A stretch of 9,181 nucleotides of DNA. Source: UMGS75 sp964507405 (GTDB lineage Bacteria > Bacillota_I > Bacilli_A > ML615J-28 > CAG-313). Below, piece by piece: positions 1 to 5,897 of the stretch. The notes under the pieces were generated by a model. That model worked only from the letters and a program-made list of their open reading frames with translations. It was not told the DNA's origin and made no database searches. The translations under genes were made by a program, and so were the position numbers. The stretch lies in contig CAZDPJ010000037.1 of assembly GCA_964507405.1 (NCBI GenBank), forward strand, positions 1 to 9,181, written 5' to 3'. Numbering within the stretch: the first letter of the stretch is position 1; each line of letters begins with the position of its first letter.

Positions 1-201
1 ATGAGCCGCAGTCATATGTATTAGGTGGCAGAAACCACCCTTTACATATTAACTTTTGATTGGATATGGAGTTGCTCTCGCCCTGCAAATCATCATCTTA
101 TGTCTTTCATTTTTGGTAAAGAGCAAAAAGCAAGAGAAATCAACGGTTTAGCGGAGAATGGCTATCCTCCCACAAACGAGAATTGAATAGAAAACAGACT
201 T
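1..201. other. Unassigned upstream region, no convincing gene
   Basis: I see no supportable gene here. Three weak possibilities exist on the + strand. An open frame enters from the left edge and stops at 57-59 (18 codons), which could be the tail of an upstream gene. A 28-codon ORF runs from ATG 100 to TGA 186; its frame is open back to a GTG at 25. A 17-codon ORF lies at 66-119. None has a good ribosome-binding site or a recognisable product. A small hairpin (GGTGG 24-28 with CCACC 35-39) is present. I found no -35/-10 pair with good spacing. The segment could be the junction between an upstream gene and the operon leader. Confidence 0.4.
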
Positions 202-234
202 GAAGGGTGCGGATATTAAAAATCAGCGCCCTTC
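202..234 (+). promoter_or_regulatory. Leader hairpin upstream of the terminator
   Basis: GAAGGGTGC (202-210) can pair with GCGCCCTTC (226-234), giving nine base pairs including one G-U around a 15-nt AT-rich loop. No T-run follows it, so it is not a terminator in its own right. It sits 11 nt before the intrinsic terminator at 246-279, so the two form a tandem structured leader ahead of the gene at 306. A role in setting readthrough of the terminator is inference. Confidence 0.5.
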
Positions 235-245
235 TCCTGTATGGC

Positions 246-279
246 ACGCCGTAGGGATAAAAACCTATGGCGTTTTTTT
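246..279 (+). terminator. Intrinsic (rho-independent) terminator
   Basis: ACGCCGTAGG (246-255) pairs with CCTATGGCGT (264-273) over ten base pairs, one of them G-U, around an 8-nt A-rich loop. Seven T residues follow (273-279). This is a textbook intrinsic terminator. The ribosome-binding site of the next gene (AAAGGAG, 291-297) starts only 11 nt after the T-run. The hairpin therefore either closes an upstream transcript or acts as an attenuator that the downstream operon must read through. Confidence 0.85.
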
Positions 280-305
280 ATGCCCAAAAGAAAGGAGCCG
301 GATAA

Positions 306-827
306 ATGAATTTGAATGAAGCTGAAAAGAGGATGGTCTACCAGATTGAAAGTACAAGTCAGTCGGCCGCCCTGAATGAAATTTACATGACCTGGCGCTA
401 TGCGCCGAACCGTGACCTGAAGGACACGGCAGAGGGCCTTTTGAAAAAGCTCCGTCCGCTCTCTAAAAAAGAGTGCATGGACGTGATCCGGGATGTGCAG
501 CAGAATTACCGTCTGCCAGACAAGGCGCGTACCGTCGGGGAAATGCTGGCGGAGGCAAGGCAGCGGTCCGGTGTCCAAAAGCTGGCCGGCCACGATATCA
601 TGGCCCTGGAGCGTTTCGAACCTGATACCCGCCACATGATCGTCTTTGACGTCCTCTCCCATGAGTCCCCTATGGGCTATAAGGGCGACAAAATGAGACT
701 GTTCCTGACCGAGACCGGATACGGTAAAGCCCTGGAGAACCAGGACAAGGGATTTATCATGATAAAGAACCATGCGAAGGTCATAGCGGGAAAACTCCGG
801 TACGACCACAAAGACCGTGAGCTGTAA
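306..827 (+). CDS. Conserved ICE protein of unknown function
   Basis: This is a 173-residue soluble protein with no signal peptide or membrane segment. The start at ATG 306 is set by AAAGGAG at 291-297. The N-terminal half (about residues 1-90) is charged and looks helical, with a stretch around residues 40-80 rich in K, R, E and D. The C-terminal half (about 95-173, beginning GHDIMALERF) looks more mixed alpha/beta, with RHMIVFDVL and KMRLFLTETGY segments. The protein looks like one of the uncharacterised families carried by clostridial conjugative transposons next to the replication and coupling genes. I recall a DUF5720-like C-terminus but cannot confirm it. It is separated from the initiator gene by 174 bp and follows a terminator, so it may be expressed separately. 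No catalytic motif is visible, and I assign no function. Confidence 0.8.
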   Translation: MNLNEAEKRMVYQIESTSQSAALNEIYMTWRYAPNRDLKDTAEGLLKKLRPLSKKECMDVIRDVQQNYRLPDKARTVGEMLAEARQRSGVQKLAGHDIMALERFEPDTRHMIVFDVLSHESPMGYKGDKMRLFLTETGYGKALENQDKGFIMIKNHAKVIAGKLRYDHKDREL

Positions 828-855
828 GAAACAGTCCAAAAAATGTATGAATTAG

Positions 856-959
856 GGTGGAAAAACCGCCGTTCTTTCCTCCGTGGCTTGCGTTCCGTGA
901 TGGGCGTGGGTGTTTTCCTTTGCGGAGGATAACGGAGGGATACAGACGGCAAAAACACC
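856..959 (+). promoter_or_regulatory. Potentially structured leader before the initiator gene
   Basis: This gap between two genes has several competing base-pairing options. CCGTT (869-873) plus TCCTCCG (877-883) pair with CGGAGGA (923-929) plus AACGG (931-935): 12 base pairs with a small internal loop and a 39-nt hairpin loop. Inside that loop, GGTGTTTT (909-916) is complementary to AAAACACC (952-959) downstream, which would give a pseudoknot topology. A short hairpin, GGTGG (856-860) with CCGCC (866-870), competes with the first stem. No T-run follows, so this is not a terminator. A regulatory role for the downstream initiator gene is inference. Confidence 0.4.
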
Positions 960-1001
960 GAAAATCAACACTTTTCATTTTTACAGGAAGGAGGTACGGA
1001 A

Positions 1002-1937
1002 ATGGCAGTATTCCGCATAGACAAGACCCGTGATTACACGGTCATGTCGAACCATCATCTGCGTAACACGGAATTGTCCCTGAAAGCGAAGGGGCTGCTC
1101 TCCCTTATGCTCTCGCTGCCGGAGGAATGGGACTACACCACAAAAGGCCTCGCCCGTATCTGCAAGGATGGCGTGGACAGCATTTGTGCCGGAGTGCGGG
1201 AGCTGGAGGATCACGGGTATGTGGTCAGGGAGCGTGTCCGCAACACAAACGGGCAGCTTGGAGCCATCGAGTACACGATCCTGGAGCAGCCCAGACCGCC
1301 CGAACCTAAACGGGAAAAGCCTGAACGGGAAAATCCAGTTCAGGTAAATCCAGTCTTGGATAACCCTGTCTTGGGAAAACCTGAACAGGAAAACCCCGCA
1401 CAATTAAATATAGATATATCAAGTAACTATAAATCAAAAACTGATTTATCAATTACTGAACCATCAAATCCTATCCCATCAAATCCCCAGCCCCTTACGG
1501 GCATACCCCCAGAGGGCAACGGTGAGCGCAAACGCTCACGGATAGGAACGGATGGGATGGGAGCGAGAGAAACATACCGTGAGATCGTTTTGGAGAATAT
1601 CGACTATGACATTCTCATTCAGGACCCGAAGATGGACCGTGAACAGCTTGACGAGATCGCGGAGCTCATCGTGGATACCGTCTGCTCTGCAAGAAAGACG
1701 ATCCGCATAGCCGGAGACGATTTCCCGGCGGAGGTGTTAAAATCCCGTTTCCTGAAGCTGGACAGCTCCCACGTTCAGTATGTCATGGATTGCATGAAGG
1801 ACAACACCACCTATGTCCGCAATATCAAGAAATATCTCCTGGCGGCGCTGTATAACGCGCCCTCCACCATCAACAGCTATTATTCTTCCCTGGTGCAGCA
1901 CGATATGTACGGGGACGGACGAAGGGGGCGTGAGTAA
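1002..1937 (+). CDS. Replication initiator-like protein (winged helix + DUF6017-like C-terminus)
   Basis: This 311-residue protein has three parts. Residues 1 to about 95 match the N-terminal helix-turn-helix domain of RepA_N/phage replisome-organiser type initiators, with FRIDKTRDYTVMSNHHLRN at the start, then SLKAKGLLSLMLSLPEEWDY and TTKGLARICKDGVDSICAGV. Residues about 100-185 are a proline- and asparagine-rich low-complexity linker containing seven five-residue repeats of form PxxxN/K (102-136). Residues about 187-300 resemble DUF6017. The start at ATG 1002 is fixed by AAGGAGGT at 988-995. The stop abuts the ATG of pcfB with no gap, so the initiator is translationally linked to the coupling genes. 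The likely role is binding repeats at an origin so that the excised circular element can replicate. The linker DNA carries repeats that look like that origin. A purely regulatory DNA-binding role is the alternative. Confidence 0.8.
   Translation: MAVFRIDKTRDYTVMSNHHLRNTELSLKAKGLLSLMLSLPEEWDYTTKGLARICKDGVDSICAGVRELEDHGYVVRERVRNTNGQLGAIEYTILEQPRPPEPKREKPERENPVQVNPVLDNPVLGKPEQENPAQLNIDISSNYKSKTDLSITEPSNPIPSNPQPLTGIPPEGNGERKRSRIGTDGMGARETYREIVLENIDYDILIQDPKMDREQLDEIAELIVDTVCSARKTIRIAGDDFPAEVLKSRFLKLDSSHVQYVMDCMKDNTTYVRNIKKYLLAALYNAPSTINSYYSSLVQHDMYGDGRRGRE
1305..1409 (+). repeat. Seven tandem 15-bp repeats inside the initiator gene
   Basis: The units start at 1305, 1320, 1335, 1350, 1365, 1380 and 1395 with no gaps. 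Units two and six are CCTGAACGGGAAAAT and CCTGAACAGGAAAAC. The others diverge (unit three CCAGTTCAGGTAAAT, unit five CCTGTCTTGGGAAAA), and the seventh is degenerate and AT-rich. The consensus is close to CCTGAACNGGAAAAN, with an imperfect CCTG-N2-CAGG dyad in the first ten bases. The unit is in frame, so it also encodes a five-residue repeat (PEREN, PVQVN, PVLDN, PVLGK, PEQEN, PAQLN). Candidate iterons for the initiator. Confidence 0.85.
1402..1459. other. AT-rich segment, candidate DNA-unwinding element
   Basis: By direct count this 58-bp stretch has 10 G/C bases (17% GC), in sharp contrast to the surrounding coding DNA. It begins inside the seventh 15-bp repeat and encodes residues around 134-152 of the initiator linker, rich in N, I, S and K. 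An AT-rich stretch right next to iteron-like repeats is the usual layout of a replication origin. Function as a melting region is inference. Confidence 0.5.
1429..1449. repeat. Perfect 8-bp inverted repeat in the AT-rich segment
   Basis: ATAAATCA (1429-1436) and TGATTTAT (1442-1449) are perfect reverse complements around the 5-nt loop AAAAC. The dyad lies in the middle of the 17% GC stretch, immediately downstream of the tandem 15-bp repeats. It could be a protein-binding dyad or an extruded hairpin of the putative origin. Confidence 0.6.
1461..1486 (+). repeat. 15-bp-spaced direct repeat CCATCAAATCC
   Basis: CCATCAAATCC occurs at 1461-1471 and again at 1476-1486, so its spacing is the same 15 bp as the tandem array upstream, although its sequence differs. 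It encodes PSNP twice. It lies on the other side of the AT-rich segment from the main array. Confidence 0.6.
1522..1539. repeat. Perfect 7-bp inverted repeat, loop CAAA
   Basis: GTGAGCG (1522-1528) and CGCTCAC (1533-1539) are perfect reverse complements around a 4-nt loop. The element lies inside the initiator gene at the end of the low-complexity linker, encoding about residues 174-180. It could be part of the putative origin or an mRNA hairpin. With no T-run it is not a terminator. Confidence 0.6.
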
Positions 1938-2426
1938 ATGCAGGAAGAAGTAACCGGGAAAGCCGTTGCCATTATCATCAACGGCGCAAAGATCAGCGAG
2001 CACACGCTTGAAAAAGCTCTCAAAGCCTTTTTGGAGGCGCAGAAGAACAAAGGCGCAAAGATACACCGAGGCAAGCAAAGCCTGAAACAGCTTGCGGGTC
2101 AGAATGCGGGCCTTGCGAATATCGAGATCACCGACAAGAATATCAAGGCATTTACGGCGGTCGCAAAAAAGTACCACGTGGATTTCGCCCTGAAGAAAGA
2201 CACCACAGCCGAAAAGCCCCGGTATATGGTGTTTTTCAAAAGCCGGGACGCAGACGCGATCACGGCAGCCTTCCAGGAGTTCGCAAATAAGAAAATGGCC
2301 CGTGAAGAAAAGCCGACCATCCGGGAGCGTCTGGCAAAGGCGAAGGAAAAGGCGGCGCAGAGGGCGGAACAAAGAACCATTGACCGGGAGAAAGTAAAGG
2401 TCAAAGATCGGAGCGTGCAGCTATGA
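1938..2426 (+). CDS. pcfB: PcfB family protein (DUF3801)
   Basis: This 162-residue protein is of the PcfB/DUF3801 family, recognised from its N-terminus (VTGKAVAIIINGAKISEHTL), the KGAKIHRGKQSLKQL segment, the ITDKNIKAFTAVAKKYHVDFAL core and the KPRYMVFFKSRDADAITAAF strand-helix unit. The last 30 residues are a highly charged K/R/E/A helix. In enterococcal pCF10, PcfB is a cytoplasmic accessory factor of the VirD4-type coupling protein PcfC and helps dock the relaxosome at the channel. The start ATG follows the initiator stop codon directly, and the stop overlaps the coupling-protein start by four bases (ATGA). This arrangement suggests coupled translation of the two partners. Confidence 0.85.
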   Translation: MQEEVTGKAVAIIINGAKISEHTLEKALKAFLEAQKNKGAKIHRGKQSLKQLAGQNAGLANIEITDKNIKAFTAVAKKYHVDFALKKDTTAEKPRYMVFFKSRDADAITAAFQEFANKKMAREEKPTIRERLAKAKEKAAQRAEQRTIDREKVKVKDRSVQL

Positions 2427-4180
2427 ACGTGAAAAAACTGATCCTAACCAACCTCCCTTATGTGCTGTTCGTGTATCCCTTCGACAAGCTGGCCCAGGCC
2501 TTTCGTCTGGCACCGGGCGCCGACCTCTCCGCAAAGATACTCTCCCTCGGTGAAGGATTTACAAGGGCCTTTTCCTCCCTTGCACCCAGCTTCCACCTTC
2601 TTGACCTCCTAATCGGTATTGCGGGTGCTGTCATTATCCGCTTGATCGTGCATTTCAAGGGCAAGAACGCAAAGAAATACCGTCTCGGTATGGAGTACGG
2701 CAGTGCCCGATGGGGTACGCCTGCGGATATCGCACCATTCGTGGACGAGGACTTTTTCAACAATATCCCCATCACTCAGACGGAACGTATCACAATGTCA
2801 AGCAGACCGAAACAGCCTAAATACGCGAGAAACAAAAACATTCTTGTGATCGGAGGCAGCGGCAGCGGTAAAACGCGCTTCTTCTGCAAGCCTTCGCTTC
2901 TCCAGTGTCATTCCTCCTACGTCGTGACCGATCCGAAAGGAACGATCCTAAACGAGGTGGGACGCCTCCTGGAGAGAAAGAAATACCGTATCAAGAGCCT
3001 GAACCTCATAAACTTCAAAAAATCCATGAAATACAATCCGCTTGCGTATATCCGCTCGGAAAAGGATATTTTGAAGCTGGTTAACGCCCTGATTATGAAT
3101 ACCAAAGGCGAGGGAGACAAATCCGGCGAGGATTTTTGGGTAAAGGCGGAACGTCTCTATTACTCGGCCCTGATCGGATATATCTGGTATGAGGCTACCG
3201 AGGACGAAAAAAACTTTATCACGCTGCTTGATCTTATCAATGCCAGTGAAGCCAGGGAGGACGACGAGGAATATCAAAGCCCCGTTGACCTCCTTTTTGC
3301 TGACCTGGAGGAAAAAGACCCAGACCATTTCGCTGTCAAGCAATACCGAAAATTTAAGATGGCGGCCGGCAAGACACTCAAAAGCATTTTAGTTAGCTGC
3401 GGTGCCCGTCTCGCTCCCTTCGATATCAAGGAACTGCGGGATCTGATGGAGACCGACGAGCTGGAACTGGATACCCTGGGTGACAGCAAATCGGCACTGT
3501 TCGTTATCATCAGTGATACGGACAGCACTTTCAATTTTGTCGCAGCCCTTATGTATAGTCAGCTATTCAACCTGCTCTGTGACAAGGCGGATGATTTCTA
3601 CGGTGGGCGCCTGCCCGTTCATGTACGCCTGATCCTGGACGAGTTCGCAAACATCGGCCAGATACCAAACTTTGATAAGCTGATCGCCACCATCCGAAGC
3701 CGTGAGATATCGGCTTCTATTATTTTGCAGTCGCAGAGCCAGTTAAAAGCCATCTACAAGGACAACGCGGATACCATTGTGGGTAACTGTGATAGCACCT
3801 TGTTTTTGGGAGGCAAGGAAAAATCGACGCTCAAGGAGATTTCGGAGCTGCTGGGCAAGGAGACTATCGACAGCTACAACCAGTCCGAAAACCGGGGCAG
3901 CCAGATTTCCCACGGCCTCAGTTATCAGAAATTAGGAAAGGAGTTGATGACACAGGACGAATTGGCAGTTATGGACGGAGGCAAATGTATCTTCATGCTG
4001 CGCGGCGTGCGTCCGTTTCTTTCGGACAAGTACGATCTGACGCGGCACCCGAATTACAAGTACACAGCCGACGCCGACCCTAAAAATGTCTTTGACATGG
4101 AACGGTACATGAAAAAGCTGCGCGCCGTGGTGAAGCCCGGCGACCGCTTCGATGTGTACGAGATCGACGTGAACGAATAA
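2423..4180 (+). CDS. virD4: VirD4-like conjugative coupling ATPase (CD1115-type)
   Basis: This 585-residue type IV coupling protein would feed DNA-relaxase complexes into the transfer channel from the inner membrane. The N-terminus holds a hydrophobic stretch at about residues 6-20 and a clear membrane segment at about 58-77, followed by YRLGMEYGSARWGTP, typical of the clostridial family. Walker A is GGSGSGKT at 144-151. Walker B is LILDEFAN with D406 and E407, followed by the conserved IPNFDKLIATIRSREISASI and QSQSQLKAIY. A LFLGGKEKSTLKEIS motif and a charged C-terminus complete it. Length and motifs are those of an intact protein. Its start overlaps the pcfB stop by four bases. The symbol marks the family rather than a specific orthologue. 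Confidence 0.93.
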   Translation: MNVKKLILTNLPYVLFVYPFDKLAQAFRLAPGADLSAKILSLGEGFTRAFSSLAPSFHLLDLLIGIAGAVIIRLIVHFKGKNAKKYRLGMEYGSARWGTPADIAPFVDEDFFNNIPITQTERITMSSRPKQPKYARNKNILVIGGSGSGKTRFFCKPSLLQCHSSYVVTDPKGTILNEVGRLLERKKYRIKSLNLINFKKSMKYNPLAYIRSEKDILKLVNALIMNTKGEGDKSGEDFWVKAERLYYSALIGYIWYEATEDEKNFITLLDLINASEAREDDEEYQSPVDLLFADLEEKDPDHFAVKQYRKFKMAAGKTLKSILVSCGARLAPFDIKELRDLMETDELELDTLGDSKSALFVIISDTDSTFNFVAALMYSQLFNLLCDKADDFYGGRLPVHVRLILDEFANIGQIPNFDKLIATIRSREISASIILQSQSQLKAIYKDNADTIVGNCDSTLFLGGKEKSTLKEISELLGKETIDSYNQSENRGSQISHGLSYQKLGKELMTQDELAVMDGGKCIFMLRGVRPFLSDKYDLTRHPNYKYTADADPKNVFDMERYMKKLRAVVKPGDRFDVYEIDVNE

Positions 4181-4216
4181 ACCAAAATCAAAAACATTTT
4201 TTAGGAGGATTTTTAT

Positions 4217-4432
4217 ATGGCATTTTTCAATAGCGCAGTTGGTGTTTTACAAACTCTGGTAGTTGCTCTGGGCGCGGGCCTGGGCATCTGGGGTGTTATC
4301 AATCTTTTGGAGGGCTACGGCCAGGACAACCCTGCCTCTAAGTCCCAGGGCATGAAGCAGCTCATGGCCGGCGGCGGTGTCGCCCTCATCGGTATCACCC
4401 TTGTCCCTCTGCTCTCCGGCCTGTTCGGTTAA
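4217..4432 (+). CDS. Maff2 family small membrane protein
   Basis: This 71-residue protein has two predicted membrane helices (about residues 7-31 and 49-69) separated by a short polar loop, EGYGQDNPASKSQG. It matches the Maff2 family found in the same place in clostridial conjugative transposons. A strong AGGAGG ends about 8 nt before the ATG, after a 36-nt A/T-rich spacer, which suggests high translation. Small size, two spans, glycine-rich helices and a place beside the channel genes resemble VirB2-type pilin subunits. A structural role in the channel or pilus is inference from that resemblance. Confidence 0.85.
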   Translation: MAFFNSAVGVLQTLVVALGAGLGIWGVINLLEGYGQDNPASKSQGMKQLMAGGGVALIGITLVPLLSGLFG

Positions 4433-4452
4433 TCCGCGGGGCGTGATCGCTT

Positions 4453-5322
4453 ATGGGCGGCATACTCGACAAACTTGACGAGTGGCTGCGCGGGCTGCTC
4501 GTCGATGGTATCACGGGAAACCTGTCGGGCATGTTCGATACGGTGAATACCAAAGTAGGCGAGATCGCCGGTGAAGTGGGAATGACGCCGCTGGCATGGA
4601 ACAGCGGCGTCTTTTCCATGATCCGCAATCTCTCCGAAACGGTGATCGTCCCGATCGCCGGGGTTATCCTGACATTTGTGATGTGCTATGAGCTGATCCA
4701 GCTTGTAACAGAAAAAAACAACATGCACGACGTGGATACCTGGATGTTCTTCAAGTGGATATTCAAGACCTTCTGCGCCGTGCTGATCGTGACCAACACC
4801 TGGAATATCGTCATGGGTATCTTCGATGTGGGCCAGAGCGTGGTGAACAGCAGCGCAGGCGTTATCATCGGAAGTACCTCCATTGATATCAGCAGTGTTA
4901 TCACGGATTTGGAGGCCCAGGTGGAGGCGCTTTCAACGGGTGAACTGTTCGGCCTGTGGTTCCAGTCCCTTTTCGTGGGGCTGACGATGAACGCCCTATC
5001 CATCTGTATCATGCTCGTCATTTACGGCCGCATGATCGAGGTGTACTTGACGACCTCCATCGGGCCGATCCCTCTTGCTACTATGACGAACCGTGATTGG
5101 AGCTCCACCGGGCAGAATTACTTAAAATCTCTGTTCGCTCTGGCGTTTCAGGCATTTCTCATTATGGTGTGCGTGGGTATCTATTCTGTTCTCGTTCAGA
5201 CCATTGGCACGACCGGAAATATTTCCGGCGCCATATGGAGCTGCATGGGATATACGGTGCTTCTGTGTTTTGCGTTGTTCAAAACGGGTTCACTCTCTAA
5301 ATCTCTGTTTGGGGCGCATTAA
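4453..5322 (+). CDS. TrbL/VirB6-like polytopic channel protein (CD1112-type)
   Basis: This 289-residue integral membrane protein is of the TrbL/VirB6-like family that forms the inner-membrane part of the transfer channel. Residues 1-55 are an amphipathic, mostly soluble N-terminus beginning GGILDKLDEWLRGLL. Hydrophobic segments follow at about 63-86, 99-121, 165-191, 193-212, 222-250 and 257-276. The motif GRMIEVYLTTSIGPIPLATM around 192-211 is typical of the family. The Shine-Dalgarno is weak (GGGG at 4438-4441), and the gene starts 20 nt after the Maff2 stop, so translation may depend on ribosomes arriving from Maff2. The protein looks complete. Confidence 0.88.
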   Translation: MGGILDKLDEWLRGLLVDGITGNLSGMFDTVNTKVGEIAGEVGMTPLAWNSGVFSMIRNLSETVIVPIAGVILTFVMCYELIQLVTEKNNMHDVDTWMFFKWIFKTFCAVLIVTNTWNIVMGIFDVGQSVVNSSAGVIIGSTSIDISSVITDLEAQVEALSTGELFGLWFQSLFVGLTMNALSICIMLVIYGRMIEVYLTTSIGPIPLATMTNRDWSSTGQNYLKSLFALAFQAFLIMVCVGIYSVLVQTIGTTGNISGAIWSCMGYTVLLCFALFKTGSLSKSLFGAH

Positions 5323-5331
5323 GGAGGCGGC

Positions 5332-5895
5332 ATGAAGAAATACAACGTCATTTATGCCGATCCTCCCTGGGCCTACAAGGTATGGAGCAAGAAGGGCACG
5401 GGACGGAGTGCTGAAAGTCATTATCCTACGATGAAGATTGAGGATATCAAGGCTTTACCCGTGGGCGAGCTTGCAGATAAGGACTGCGCCTTATTCCTTT
5501 GGATCACCTTTCCTATGCTGCGTGAAGCGTGGGGAGTGCTTGACGCCTGGGGCTTTGAATACAAGAGCATCGCCTTCGTATGGGTCAAGCAGAATAAGAA
5601 GGTCCCGACCCTGTTCTGGGGGATGGGATATTGGACGCGGGCAAACGCGGAACTCTGCGTGATCGCCACCAAAGGTAGTCCCAAGCGGCAATCAAGGAGC
5701 GTCCACCAGGTTATCGTTTCCCCGGTGGAAGAACACAGCAAAAAGCCCGACGAGGCAAGGAAACGAATTGTGGAGCTTATGGGGGACGTTCCCCGCATAG
5801 AACTTTTCGCAAGGCAAAAAACGCCCGGATGGGACGTATGGGGCAACGAGGCTCCCGACAGTATCACTTTTCCGGGCAAAGGAAAGGAGGCCTGA
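5332..5895 (+). CDS. MT-A70 family adenine-N6 DNA methyltransferase
   Basis: This 187-residue S-adenosylmethionine-dependent methyltransferase carries the MT-A70 catalytic motif DPPW at residues 10-13 (context NVIYADPPWAY). A GMGYWTRANAELCVIATKG segment follows at 97-115, then HSKKP at 135-139 and RIELFAR at 155-161, both usual in the bacterial branch of the family. The product is most likely N6-methyladenine in DNA. The protein is short and has no target-recognition domain, as is common for phage and ICE members. Start ATG 5332 has a strong AAGGAGG 9 nt after the upstream stop, and prgI begins 2 bp after its end. It is inserted between two channel genes and has no endonuclease partner here, so an anti-restriction or regulatory methylation role is inferred. 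Confidence 0.92.
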   Translation: MKKYNVIYADPPWAYKVWSKKGTGRSAESHYPTMKIEDIKALPVGELADKDCALFLWITFPMLREAWGVLDAWGFEYKSIAFVWVKQNKKVPTLFWGMGYWTRANAELCVIATKGSPKRQSRSVHQVIVSPVEEHSKKPDEARKRIVELMGDVPRIELFARQKTPGWDVWGNEAPDSITFPGKGKEA

Positions 5896-5897
5896 TA

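Noticed and set aside
56..102. Possible promoter with TTGATT or TTGCTC as -35
   Set aside because: No -10 match lies at 16-18 bp spacing; the nearest candidate (CTTATG) has a 19-bp spacer and a poor match.
216..839. Open frame of 207 residues on the - strand
   Set aside because: It runs opposite the gene at 306-827 and across the terminator. The + strand frame has the better start signal and coding character.
815..840. Possible terminator after the gene ending at 827
   Set aside because: Only a four-base stem (CTGT with ACAG) is present, and no T-run follows.
867..885. Tat-like RRSFL motif in the micro-ORF at 843-932
   Set aside because: The peptide is too short, lacks a ribosome-binding site and has no cargo domain, so the resemblance is probably chance.
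1305..1486. Possible CRISPR array
   Set aside because: The units are 15 bp and directly adjacent with no spacers, and they are in frame inside a coding gene.
5829..5897. N-terminal extension of PrgI from an upstream ATG
   Set aside because: The extension overlaps the methyltransferase gene. The family's N-terminus begins at the ATG at 5898, which has AAAGGAGG just upstream.
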